Both the position numbers and the translations under genes were made by a program. A stretch of 64,000 bases of DNA from Dryomyza anilis (taxonomy: Eukaryota > Arthropoda > Insecta > Diptera > Dryomyzidae). The stretch spans positions 12,009,529 to 12,073,528 of the forward strand of contig OX638132.1 in the NCBI GenBank assembly GCA_951804985.1. The letters are read 5' to 3'. The notes below the pieces were generated by a model. The model was not told the DNA's origin, searched no databases, and saw nothing but the letters and a program-made list of their open reading frames with translations. How positions within the stretch are numbered: the first letter of the stretch is position 1; the number at the start of each line of letters is the position of its first letter. Below, piece after piece: positions 12,001 through 26,900 of the stretch.

Positions 12001-15000
12001 CGCAAGCAACGTCGGGTGTCGCGAAGTCGGGCAACGAACGCAGTAACCTCGTGAGCATCAACGACCAACCCGAATACTTCGAGTACGATGCATACGGCAA
12101 CGGTGTAGCTCACGAGCCGGTGCAGACGCAACGCACGCGCAATCAGACGCAGTCAATGAGTAGTAATAGTGCCGGGGGTGGCCTAGGTGGGGGTGGCCAA
12201 GCAGCTAATAGTTGTAGTAGTAGTGCTGGGGTTAGTGCTTTAGGCAATATTAGTAGTGGTAGCGCCAGGCTAAAAGGGAAAGAAGTCTCAGCATCCGTCA
12301 CGGATCAGACGAGGACTTCTAGTGGTGGTGGGAGTGGTAGTGGTGGTGGTGGTGCTTCTACCACTGCTGCTGCTGTTAGTGATGTCGTCGTCGTCGTCGC
12401 CGCCAGCAACAGCAACAACAACGACAATGGTTGTAACAATGCTAATAATGCTTCTTCTTCCTCTTTTGCAACAAATTCCCATCATGTCGTCGCTAACTCC
12501 ACATTACCAAACAAACGTGCCTCATTGAAACATACACCAACTACTACAACAACAACAACTATGACCACAACAACTACAACTACAAATAATACAAACGACG
12601 CAAACATGAACGTTGACGATACCAAAAAAACACCATCCACAACTATACCAATCACAACAACTACAACAACATTATCATCGTCATCCGTAATCGCAACCGA
12701 AAACTCAACTACGTCCGTTTCCGCTGATCCGGCTACTGAACCTGCCCCGGATGATGCGGATGCACCGCTGGACGAAATTGATTGGGCCGCCATCGATGCC
12801 ATGCTCAACGATGACGATTTCAGTGAATACGATAAGGACAACAAAAATGGCGGCGAGGAGGGAAAAAAGGACGACGGAAACTTTAGTCAGAGTGTGGATG
12901 AAAAAGTTGGTAAGTCTATATTTACTATGGTCCACAAAAACATATGGGGCATTCCATGCCAGAAAGGCAATAATTACTGAATTTTTTTTGGACAAAAAGG
13001 GGATTTTTAACTCTTTTTTGGGGCATGGATCACTCCAAATTGTGCCATTCGATAAAAAATGGTCGGTATTTTTGTTACTTTTCGCCTACTTTTGCCCATC
13101 CACATTTAGGGGTAATTTCCAGTTCGGGGAAATGTTCAGTTTGGGGAAATGTCTATTTCGGGCAAATGTCCATTTCGCGGAAATGTAAATTTCAGGAAAA
13201 TGTTCATTTCATGTAAATGTCTATTTCATGTAAATGTCCATTTCATGTAAATGTCCATTACGGGGAAATTTCCATTTCAGGGAAATGTTCATTTCGGTAA
13301 ACTGTCCATTTCGGGGATATGTCCATTTCAGGGAAGTGTCCATTTCGATGTAGTATCCATTTCGGGGATATTTCCATTCGGAAAATTTTTCATTTCGGGA
13401 AAGTGTCCGTTTCGGGAAATTTCCAATTGGGAAAAGTCCATTCGGGAAGTGGTCGTTCGGGTAAATGTCCATTTCAGAGAAATGACTTTCGGGAAAATAT
13501 CTTTCAGGGGAAATGTACATGAACAGTTTAACTCTATTTTTAGTAGATCTTAGAGTAATAACATTTTTCAAGTTTTAATTACATTCTACATGGCGATTAG
13601 AATATTAATTATGATACTTCTTCAATTATTATAACTACTACTTTTAAAAGTTAGGGGTTTAAGCATTTTTAAAGTTTGGTTTATGCAGGAGGTGCCACGC
13701 CGCTTAGTTAAATTACGCCCATATTCTACATGAATATTAATTTTATAAATATTATCCTTTCTTTCCATTTTTATAATTCTACTCTTAGGGGTTAAAGAAT
13801 TACAGCCCCTTTGCCCAAGCCCTTCCAAATTTATCTAAACGATTAACAACAACAAATTGCATCACTGAGTCAAATTTCATGACTTTGGCTATCTTTAGCA
13901 TCTACACAGATATTTCATTAAACTTCAGTATTGTGTCGCCCTCTTTTGTACCTTAGGAGGCGAATTTCAAAAAACCCCTTCTTAGTATGCGTTTACTTCG
14001 GGAGATGTCCAAATTTTATGTTAACATTTAGATTTTTTAAATTTTCCGGCCTCTCCTTTGGGCTTTTATTTTAATAAAATGGATATCACATTCAAACATA
14101 ATATGTTTAATAGAACGCCGAAAAATAATCATACTGAACATAAATATGTTGAAACGAAAACAAAAATATGTTTGGCTGTCATTATAATAATGTTTTGCAA
14201 TGGAATAACACTTTTGTTTGCATAATGCTCCAAAGATATATGTAATGCCTGCAAAATTATGTTTGGGAGAGCCCTTTTTGCAACGTGTTCTAGCGCTGTT
14301 ATTTATTGATTGACTAGTCCATCGAAGGAAACTCGATTGACAATTCCACCTTCTCATAAATATATATATATTTTTTATACAAATTATATGTTTTTAACAC
14401 CCTCATTTTCTACCACAGATGGTAGCTTATCCGATACAACAACTGAACGCAAAAAAGGTAACGTGGACCAAGAACGTTCACCCAAAGGCGGTAGTGGTGG
14501 CATGGGTAAAAAATCCAATTCCACCTCTCAGCTCTCGGCAACAGGTAAGTGCAGCTTTATTTAAAAAATATATTTCCTATTAACAAATTAATATTACAAA
14601 GTTGAATTAACAGTATTAAAAAAAAAATAAAAATTCTATTCAGGCAAATATTTGTTTCATAAAAGTGATTAAAATTTTGGTTTGCATTCTACTACGTTGT
14701 TATTCGGTTCATATAAGTTTTGCAAATTTTAGTAGTTTTTATGATTTTTAATTTTTGTATCGATTTAATGCATTACCATCTTCATTTTTAACTAAATTTT
14801 TAATTATTTTTATTTATTTTCATTAGCAATTTGTATGAATTACAATATTATTTTTTTGTTTATCAAAAAATTTTATATATCATTAATTTGAATATCGTAA
14901 AGGTCGTAAAAGACGTATGGGCTTTGGAAAGAAGGGTAAGAACTCGTTTACGGTTCATCGCAGTGAAGAGGTTCTGCCGGGTGAAATACGCGGACCGCTC

Positions 15001-18000
15001 TCGCGTGGCTCATCGTCGGAAGCCGATGGCGGCGAGGCATTCGCTGAAGTTGGTGTTGGTGGTGGTAGTGGCGGTACCGGTAGTGGTGGGGACAGGTTCG
15101 AAAAACCTATAATACAATTTTTTTTATTTCTTTTTTTATATTTTTTTTTTATTTATTTTATTTTTTGGTATAATATAAAAAGATGATAAACATTAAGAGT
15201 GATGTAACATTTTTGACTGGCTTCCGCGTTATTTATAAGCTACAAACTGTTCGATACTAAATTAATATTTTTTTTTCAAAGAAACACTTGAACATTATTA
15301 TCTTCAGTCTATTTTAAGAATAAGTTTTTGATTGCGTAAAACCCAATTTTAAAGCTTTTTCTGCTACAAGATATTTTTAAAGAAGCAAATTGTTTATTTT
15401 TTCTAACCCAAGCTTATTTCAATTTTGATATTTACTTGTGTTACACCAGTCCCATATGAAAACAAACGCGTCCTATACAAAAACCCAAAACCCCAAACAA
15501 AAAGAACCCTCTTTAATTTACCTAATCAAAATTTTGTTATTTAAATTAAAAAAAAAAAAAACAGTTTTTTACTCCAAAGTCGATACGTATTTTTAGGCTT
15601 TTTTTCCTATAACAGAACACACACGTTTTGTTAAAATTCAATTTCACAAAAAGCTTTCTCGCGCTTATTGTTCCTCTAGAATTTCGTGTTCGAAATGATA
15701 GTTAGACGAAAAATAATGTTGGCAAAAAAAGCTTTTTGTGTGAATTGTTTGTGTATATTCGAATGGAAAGCTTGCAAGCTTTAAAGTTTTCACATAACAT
15801 GCGTCCATTTTACATGCGTTCGTAGTTTAGCGTTTAGAGCTTTAAAGTTTATTTAACATTTTTACTGCAAGTCTTTTATTACCTACACCGTATTTGTTAT
15901 TATTCATATATATCTATTAAAACTATTACATAAGTTCATACTACATTAACTTTCTACACACAAATATTTGATCAACATAAGCCTACATTTTAATCTTAAA
16001 ACACAAACATATTTTTAATTATTACAAATAGTTTTATTATGTTATATCACATATTTTTAATAGAACTGCATGTTTAACAGTTTGTACTTTTGAGTTGAAT
16101 TTATACAAAAAGAAAGAAAGAAATTTTCAAATATATTGCAGCCGAAAACAAGTATTTACAGGAAAATAACATCAAATGGATAAGGTATCGATCGGTAAGC
16201 GGTTTATTAATACATCTATGCTTGAAAGAGTATATTATTAAATTGTCCATATAATGAAAATATCCATACATACATTTCAAATGTGGTACATTTCGTCAAC
16301 TATATAAGAATTACATTGAATTGCAGCTAGTATATGAAAAAATATATCCTTTACTGATCAGATAAAGTGTTGTCTTTACAACGTGCACGGAGGGAAATAA
16401 ACTTCTAAAACTGCAGAAGAATTCGACTCGTCTGATAAATAGTAAAATTTCACTAATATTAAAAAAACTACTAACTTTCTAGAATTTAAGTAAGCAAATG
16501 ACTTAGTTATCAAAAAAGTAAACAAGATATATTCTTCTAAATTTTGAGAAGTTAATTTATTCATTCGTAAAAACCAAAAACAAAACGCCAATTTGTTGCT
16601 ATATTTTTTGCAAAAAGACCACGAGATATTTCGATATTTCTTTGACTATAATATTCGCTCGTATGCTTTGTTTTGCGATGACGCCGTCTGTTGAAAGTAA
16701 CTTAGACCTATTTTCTAGATATTCAGAGATTAGGTTCTTATGTATTAAAAAGGTAACTAAGTACAATTAGTCTTGATATGCAGTGAAAGGGTATTTGTAA
16801 CACACAGAAGAAGGCACATCCGGTATCAAAAAAATAAAATACATATTCCTGATTACCGATGTCCATCTGTTTAAATCATGATTACGCATAAACTCGTAGA
16901 GCTAGATCAATGAAATAGCTACGCTGTCTGTCAATAAAAATGATCGGTCAATTGTGACCTGTGAAGTGACCACATATGTTCAAATACCTCATGTAAAATT
17001 TACTTTTTCAGATGAATTTCACTTCATACGGGCTTAATATATATAAATAATGTTTTCAAACGAACCGATTTGTGCATAAAAAATCGTAATTCGGTAAACC
17101 TATGTGTATCAAATGAAAGTAAATTCTTCATCGATTGCAAGTTTGTAGTTTTTTTTTCAGGATTCGTATTCCCGGGTGACCTACACAGAAAAAAAAAATC
17201 TTCAATATAGGCCATTCCACACCAAATCGACCAAAAAAAGTCAAATTCTTAATGAACTTTTGGCAACTGATAAAGGGTATCGAGACATGCACTAAACAAT
17301 TTTTTTTTTATTTTTTCCGACCACTACTTCCAGAGATACAGTGGTTCAAAGTTGGAAAAAAGTGCCAAAATTCACTTTTGTGTTGTTGTTTATATTTAAA
17401 TATCTCTTGAACTAGAAATGCTAGAAACTCCGTTAATGGCTCGTTTTAAAGCTAATAGAACAAGCTTTTAGAAAAATTAAGTTGTAATTTCCAAACGGTA
17501 TTATGTGGCCCGTGTCATTATCCTTGCACTTCAAAATTGATGTCCTTAAAAAGGACCCTTTTTAAAATTCTGACAAAAATCCTAAGTTTTCGTCAATTTA
17601 TTATAAATTTTCATACAAAATTTTAAGATGGTATTTTGATGGCATCATATTTTAAAAAATTATTTTCTAAATTTTTTTTTTTTTGTATAGAAAAAAGAGA
17701 TATTTAAAGAGATATTTAAATATGAACAACAGTACAAAAGTGATTTTTGGCACTTTTTTTCCAACTTTGAGCCACTGTATCTCTGTTTAGTGCATGTCTC
17801 GATACCCTTTATCAGTTGCCAAAATTTCATTGAAATCGAAGAAGGTGAGTTCCAACCGCTGGTCGATTTGGTGTGGAATGGCGCATATAATGAATTTATT
17901 CATAAATATTATGAATTTTTTCACCAACTACCAGATACATCTTATTGATACCACCGTTCATTAAATGACATATTAATGAATGCATTCATTATATATATGA

Positions 18001-21000
18001 ACAAAATATTCAATACAATGAATTTGAATTGTCATATTGATGAATTTTTCAAAAAAAAAAAAAAAATTTATAAAATAATTCGAAAAAAAAGTGTTGTAAA
18101 AATTTTATTTAAAAAATAACAGTAAACAAATTTAAAAAAAGTTATCCGAAAAAAAAATATCGAACAAAAAAAAAATGTTCCGAAAAAATGGCACAAGAAA
18201 AATTTTTTTTTTACAAATTTTACAAATATAACTTTTTACTAATAAAAAGTTGTAATTATAATAAATATTTTATAAAAAATTTTACTAATTTATGCTTGTC
18301 GAGCAAGCATTATATAAGAAATAACACACAAGAACTACTTGAGAACTGAGAAGTACCGCAAAAAATGAACAAAAAAAAATATTATGATAGAAATTTGATT
18401 TAATGAACAGCGTTCTTCAATATGATAAACATATATGTTGTATTTTATATTTTGGTTCATTAATATGATGAAACGTATTCTTCACATACAGTTCATCATA
18501 TTGAAGAACACTTTTTCAACAGTTACCAAGCGTTCATCATATTTATTATCGCATTCATAACATTAATGTCGTTAGTCATTAATATTATGAATGTTTCTTC
18601 AATACAATGAATCATGGTTTGAAGAACGGAATTCATCAATATGATGTACATTTTTTTTCTGTGTATGTACGTCTTTAAATGATAACCACGCACATTATTA
18701 CATTATTATTTTCTTACTGGTTTTCTTTGCTACACCCAGAAAAAAAAACTCTCAAATCCCATTAAAATTGGTCAATAGCACAATTATTGATTTAAAAGTA
18801 TTCAAAAAATAAATCTTTTCATATAAAATCAATGGCAATGTCATGGTATTTTCTGGTATTTAATGGTATTTTCCGATTAAAATAATAATTTTTCCTATTG
18901 ACTATTTTTAATAGTAAAAAACTATTATTTATATAGTATTTTTTTCACGGCTTAATATACACTGTATGCATGTATGTAGGTTTTTTTACTCAGAGCCAGA
19001 GAAGATAGCGAAAATAACGACTTTTCCTAAAAATATTGGCGTGGTTTCAGTTCGTAAACCTTTTTTTTTTGTTGATAAAACTCGTATAAATACCAAATTT
19101 ATTTCGATTCATTGTTATTATAATACACTATACAATACGTGCGAATGGTTTGTACACCAACCCACAGAAGAGGCAGCAGAAGAGAAGAAAGTTTAAAAGT
19201 TAGTAAACAATTGAAACATAAGACATTAATTTTGCATTATAAAGAATAATTGCACTTAGTTACTTTCTGATACCTAAGAAAATAATACATGCATAACAAG
19301 AATAATTCCATTTATTCCAAGTAGATCTGATTCTTAAAATTAAGGAATTTTTTTTGTAGCTGCAATATCACTCCTTATACTTCTTGATTCCTTCTGGATT
19401 TTAGAAGTTTTTACCTCCGTGTGTGAAACATGTATTATATTCTCAGTTATAATTAGTAAAATGAAACTTCGGATTAAATATAAATCAAAAAACTATTTGG
19501 AATATATCAATTGTATATTATATTGAAAATAGTTTTCTAATATTTAGTTTAAAAAATCCTCACAAATCAGTACTTAATTACTTTACTTGATGCAAATTTT
19601 AGAGACGTTTCGATTTTTTGGTATGGGACAGTTAGTAAATTACAACAGCATTTTCAATTTCAGATAAAGCGGATTTTCAGAATAATCAAAACTGTGGAAT
19701 TTTATCAATCTAGCTCTTTCGTATTCTCAAGATCATGATCTTAACATACATTCGGATAGACAGACAAACATTGCTAAAATATTTAACTTTTGCAAATCTT
19801 AAAGTTGAACTTGTTAAACAAAGATGTTTACCAGAAATATTACAGCCCTATATAGCAGCTTACTTCCAATTACTTAGATTGCCTTTGAGACAAACATTTT
19901 TTAACATCCGACAATTACGATAAATATAGCTGGGAAATAACAATTAAACATCTTATAAATATGAAAATTGTAAAATAATACTTGGAAAAGGTACTCCATT
20001 AGAATTCGCAGAGTTATATTATTGAATTGAAATAAATAAAATCAAACGGATGCTATATCCTCTTTATTATACATTGTAAAAATCAAAATTTTCATTGGTG
20101 TTGTGGCAAACCTCTCGTGCTAGTTTCTTTAAACTTATAGGATGTTTAAATATTTGCTACCAGTCGAAAATTTATACTTTTAAAACATCTTGTTTTCTTT
20201 GTGTACCATCAGATTGCCTTTAAATCAACATTTTCATGTGACCTAACCCTTCGTTCTACTTTTATCAATCACCCAGTCTACCAAGTCAAGGAGACCTTCT
20301 ATGCCACGAAGCTTTCTAGAATTACTTCTATAGTTTAAAAAAAAGTTCGATCTCGTTCCTTTATTAATTCTAACTTTAAAATGTTCTCGTACTTTTCAAT
20401 TCTATCAAAAGATATGATATTTAAACATCTATAATATCGATATCGCTATATTTTTCCAAGCAATCTCGAACTTTGATTATTATTTCTTCAATATCGGTCC
20501 GATTTCGAAAAATTTCTCGCATCGATTAAACTCCGTCAAAACGCATCGATATCTACAAACTATGTAGTTCGAATTTCAAGCTCGATATCATTGATATTTC
20601 ACTCAGAGAATGTATTCGATATCGTGTGATTTCTCCATCAACTCATATTTATCTCATATTGTCAATCTATCCAATGTCAATCAACCGATTCGTACATATT
20701 ACGAACCAGTATTCGTATAATAAAAACAACAACAAAGTTACGAATATTTCGTTTAAATTACCAAACTTTAGTTAAATTATTTTCTTATATAGTTTCATTA
20801 CGAAAGAATAACATATTTTACGAATGAGCTTTAAATTTTACAAATAAATTACTAAACTTTCGTAAATTGTGCGTCTATATGTAGAATTTTACGAAACATT
20901 CGTATCTTTAGGAATAATTAGTATAAAAAGAAATACGTTTCCGTCAATAGCATCTTGGAGCTGCATTTTATTTTAGTTGATATCGTGGTCGCAAGCAGAT

Positions 21001-23864
21001 AGTTATAAAAAAACAAAAAGTTGTAAAATGTGTTCTGTGTGAGTTCAGTTTTTGTCAAAAGTGTAAAAAAATCAAATCAGCGCATAATATTTAATGAAGG
21101 AATCGTCAGTTTGTATTTTACAAAATATTTGTAAAATGTTTCATATGTTTCATCAAATGTACGAATGCTATCGTCAAAAGTACGAATACTTTCGTAAAAT
21201 GTAGGAATATATTTGTAAAAAGGTATACAAATATTCAATAAATTAAGAATTGTTCGTATTATCATTCGTACATAATACGAACAATTCTTAAATTATTGAA
21301 TATTTGTGTACCTTTTTACGAATATATTCCTACATTTTACGCAAGTATTCGTACTTTCGTAGATAAATTCTACAAATAGTTTCGTAAAATAAACCAATAA
21401 TATTCGTAATTTTATTAGAAATTCACAAAAGTATTTTCGTGTATTTTACAAAATATTTCGTGGATAAATTTTTTTCGTAAAATACACGAACGATTTCGTG
21501 TATTTAAGCAGAAATATGGAAGGAAACAAGCTGGAAAACAGTTTATACGCATTGAATTCACATTTTATTGGCAGATTTTAGGTAGGAATGTGCACAAAAC
21601 ATGTGTGCTTCCTGCTACAGCACGAAGAAGTGGTTGGAAAATGGCAGACATAGTAGGATAATGGTTAGCAACCATGTGGTCCATTCTTCACACCGTACCA
21701 ACAACGTCGTGTTGTACAACATGACGAACTTTGTTTGTTGTATTTTCGCGAAAAACTCAATCGCTTCCATTCGGCGTTGCTGGACTTGGATATGTTTGCT
21801 GTTTCGTTGGCAAAAGGAACACCGCATTCTTAGTGTACGCTAATTTGCTACATAAGCGATTGATGAAAGCAATAACAGAACACATGCAAATTATTGTGTT
21901 TGTTTTTGTACAGCAAACATTTTTTGTTGCGGGCGAACATAACGAAAATATTTAATAAAATTATCAAAAATAGTCTATTAAAAATATATTATTAGAAAGA
22001 TTATTATTTTATGCCTATAAATAATTTTCTTTTTTTGAAATTTTAAACATTGTTCGTAACCTTACTTCTACAACGGCGTTATATTTCGGATAGTATACCG
22101 CAATCGGGAAAAATGTGATCAACATATAACAAAATAAAAAAGTTTAATTATATGAAAATATATATAACACTAATTTTACCACAATACTACTAAATACCCA
22201 AATTACAAATTAGAATTGGCTCAAAATGATGAACTGTAATTCGAGTTAAAAGTTTGTAGCGCTACAAAAAAAAAAAAAGTTCGCCAAGAATTGGAAAAAA
22301 AATATAGTCCGAATATATTTTATGTACCAATCAATTTTTATTATTAAAATGATTTGTTTTTATTTATACGAGTAACATATTATCTTTAGAAGCCAAATAT
22401 AATTATTCCAAATCTTAATAATAGCAAAAAAAATATCATACACATTTTAATAAATTCATATTTAAATACAAAATAAATTAAAATTACAAAAAATCATTTA
22501 TTATAAATAAAAAAATGAATATAATTAAATTATAAATGAAAAATATTCATTAAAACATAATTAAAAACTCACTTTGCACCAATGTTTATCATCTTTTTTC
22601 TAAATAATATTCCAAAATCCTCTATATAGCATCAGAACTGATATATGCAGGGAGACATAGCAGAATGCTTCAAATAGAAACAACTATAATTTGATAAGTA
22701 CATCAGAAATATATAGATAACTGAGTAAATTCAAAATTTATGCTTTCTACCACTACAACACATTTACATTAATTCACTGCATTTGAATTCGCATTTTTTT
22801 GTTTTCGATAATAACCAATTTTTTCGATTATACCATATAAAACAAACAGCTCTACCAGTATCTACAAAAATGCTTAAGTATTATTTTTGAGTCTTTATTA
22901 ATTATGCAGCATATATTAAATACTTAAATATATTTAGCAATTAATTTTATTTTATTCATTTGTTGCTTTTTTTGCTCTTTTATTTGTGCTTTTATTAATA
23001 TAAAAGGAGAATTTTTCATTTCAATCTAATTTTAAAAATTTTCACTGGAATTTCTTTGCATTTTTCATTGATGCGTAGAGATGCGGTGGCGAGAGTTCAT
23101 GTTAATCGTGTGAAAATAAAAATGTTGTCACTGATAAAATGTTATAAATTTTACAATTAATCACTTGATGTTTTTATTTAAATATATATTTTAAAATTCT
23201 ACACACTTCTGTAAATATACAAGAAAAGTGTCAAAACAGCAAGAAGACTTTCCAAAAAAACAAAAAAAAAAAAAAGAAATCAAAATAGTGCAAAAACGTA
23301 AAACAAAAATTTCCCACCCTTCCATCAACAGACCAATATCTGAGCCAATATGGTCAACAGCATCAGCGTCAGTCACGCGGTTCGGCTGGCAGCATCCAGC
23401 GATCGGTCGAGGTGACCCCAGCCAATATAACCACCACGCAATATCGCACCGGCAGCATACATTCGATCTCAAGTTCTGAGGGTTCATCGTAAGTGAAAAA
23501 ATAAATAAAAAAAAAATTAAAGTCAAGCTGCCAAAAATCAACAACAAAATAATCATTTGCTAAATACTCGTAAATGGCTGTGTAATGAATTGTGAATGCC
23601 GTAACTGTGTAAAAATATATTGTATATCTATCTCTTTTTAAGCATTACTCCACACAATATTTCTATCTCTGTCTTTCGTCGCTCTTTCTCCGCCATAACG
23701 CTGTCTTTACATCGCTCTATCTCTGTCTGTAATTATATATCGCTGTGTATGACTCTGTCTCTCTTTCTCGGTGTGTCTTGCCTTAGCATAAAGTCTGGTC
23801 TTGCAATTATCGTCAGGTTATTTTTTTTTATGCTTTCTTAAATATTATATTAAATATACTCAAA

Positions 23865-23908
<44 letters not shown>

Positions 23909-23922
23909 TATATATATATATT

Positions 23923-23990
<68 letters not shown>

Positions 23991-26900
23991 AAACACTACT
24001 TAACTCGGAATACGCATTGGATCCTATACATCATATCGTCATAGTCATGCAAAAGGGGCAAATGTGCATTTTTTACAATAATGGGAAATCAAATTTTAAT
24101 GTGCTTTAAAAATTAATAAAAATTATTGTTTTTCAATTTTTTTGTTATTTTTGTTTATTCATCAATTATCATAACGTATATAAAATAAATTTGTAAATAA
24201 CGATAGCATTCGATAGATGCTTTAAAAACAAACAATTAATGCCTTTACAACACTATTTTATTTTGTACCATTAAAAAGCTATAGTGAAAAAATGAAAAAA
24301 TCTGCACTTTTGGCAAAACTGAAATTAGTAACAAATTACATTCTCCCTTTTTTGGTCTTATATTTTGTGGTTAGAAATATCCAACAAAACCACAGTATAC
24401 TTGAAGCTAAACTACATTAAAAAATGTAGAAACGCAAATTTTAAAAAATACACATTCGGCCCTTTGTATCGGTATAGTGAAGATATATACAATTTTTTAA
24501 TAATACATTTTGTATGATCTAATTCCTGGTTATTTAGAAAAAATTTGGAAAATACTAACTTTCGGATATCGTTTCTATTTTTTCATATATCGTCGTTGTA
24601 GAACGAAAAGTCACCAAATACATTTTTATGAAAAACTTAAAAAGTTGAGTTTGTTGATTAATATAGTAAAAAGTAATTGATGCATTTTTAAAGTTGAAAT
24701 ATCAATTGATAGATTTACATTTTCTTATTATGTGGCAAAAAAATTGAGATCATCGATTAAAAATTGGCAGATGTATAAAAGTTTTTCTAAATGAATATTT
24801 GGCATTTACAAAGTGTATTTGTACTACAACGACGACATAATTTAAAATTAGACAAGTTATGATTCAAATATCCCTAGTGAAAATTTACCTTATCACATCA
24901 CAGATAGAAATATTCTCATAAATCATGCATTTTACGCATAAATTTTGCAAAACTTAATCATGATATGCAGCCATGGATAAGTAATCATAATGATTAGATT
25001 ATTATTCATTATATAAGATATAAATCAATTATTATGATTAAATGAATAAAATTATGCGTATGTTTACTCATGTTTTTTGTATAATATATTCATAAGTCAT
25101 GAGTAATTGCTACAGGTTATGCAATACATTTAATGATTTACTATTCATAATTCATGATTAAAAAATCATACATTTGCAGTAGCTTGCAGTTGGGAAAACA
25201 AATCCAATAGTCAATGGGTAAGAACCATTATGAAGAAAATAAACTTTAAAAAACATGGGAAAAATACATCATTTCAATTTAATTGTCTGTTAAATTTCAC
25301 ATTTATTTTTCAAATGATGTTTTTTTCACTCAATTTAATGTAGCTACGACGTGGTTCTTCACAACTGGCTGAAGTTCGCATTAAGAAAATTAAAATGCAA
25401 TATGAAACAGAAATAATGAATAAATAATAATGATTAATAAAATAAATAAAAAATGTAAAACTTATGAATCCTTTTCATAATATATTGCATAGTTTTTAAT
25501 ATTATACATAATACATGAATATAACTCATAGATAAAATAATTGAATATGTTTTATGAACGTCTTATTCATAAATCATGAGTAAATTAATTTCTCCGTGCA
25601 ACCTAGACATGAATAAAGCCTGCTCATTAACTGCATATACAAAACGTTAAATTTATAATGCATTTTTATTAAAATCATTATGCAATAATAAAATAACTGA
25701 TAACTAAATAAATAACTGAAAATCAGTACCTCCAAATATTTAGTAGAGTAATTATCAGGGCAAGTTTTTTTTTGCACAAAATATAAGTAAAAATGGCAGG
25801 CAAAATGGCACAAAAAAACAGTAAAAATGGCACAAAAATTGGCAAAAAAAATGGCAACAAAAGTTATATTGAAAACCTTATAAAATTTTTCAATGAACTA
25901 TTTTTGTGGACATCATAAATTTCGCTTTTACATGGTCTAATATTTATTTCGTTAATTTTATTCACAAAATTAAGAACATACAAAAATAGGTACACAAGAA
26001 AAGGACTTCTTATATTTTTTAATACAACCAAAAAATCGAATACAATATTTAAAAAAGGTTTGCCAGTATATAAAAATAGGCAAATTTACAAAATAATTGA
26101 AAAAATGGCATTTTTTGGCAAAAGCCAAAAAAAACTTGCCCTGGTAATTATACATTCAATGGTACTGAAGTAATTCTCAATAGCAAAATTCAAATTTAAT
26201 TTAAGATGTTAGAACCATTTTTGTATAATCTACGATTAAAACACAATTAAAATACCTATATTTAATTTATTGTAATATATACTAGACATCTGCACAAGTG
26301 CATTTGAAATCCACTTCAAGACATTCACTACGTTTTAAAACATTTACTGTCGTCAACTCTATGCTTGAAAATCAAATGAATGTCTTGCTCACAACAACAA
26401 AGCACCAAATACTGTCTAAACAAAATACAAACGAAACAAAACAAAACTGCAGTTAAGTGGTGCAATAAAATTAACTGCTTATGACACCGATTATTTAGTG
26501 CATTTTCAATTTTTTTTGTCAGTCTTAGTGCAAGGATTTTTCATTAATTTTGAAATATAAGAAAAATTCAAAAGATATAAAAAAATTATATAATATTTTA
26601 TATTAATAATACTTTGGCACTACAGTCCTATAAGAACTTAGGCCGAGCTCTCTCACCATTTTGAGCTGTGCGTGTTATATTTGTACTCAAAGTGGTGGGA
26701 CCTACAGTTTATTGCCGAATCCGAACGGCGGGTGAGAGCTTTTCATCGGCAATGTTTTACTCTCGTAGGTTTGTCATTTACTGCCGAAAGGTAGCGCGGT
26801 ATAGAAAAATGTTTCTATGAAAGATGTTGTTAGCACCAGTACAGGCTTGAACCGGGGACATTTCGGCTCGCAGTCCAACGCACTAACCACTAAGCTACCG

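Noticed and set aside
13221..13571. Roughly 100-codon frames on both strands
   Set aside because: Produced by the 17-18-bp repeat, which lacks stop triplets. No protein similarity.
16142..16184. 43-nt candidate Rim exon ([13 protein letters not shown]) with TTGCAG acceptor and GTATCG donor
   Set aside because: It is open only in one phase, and its exit phase does not repair the junction to 23332. The composition is AT-rich like the intron.
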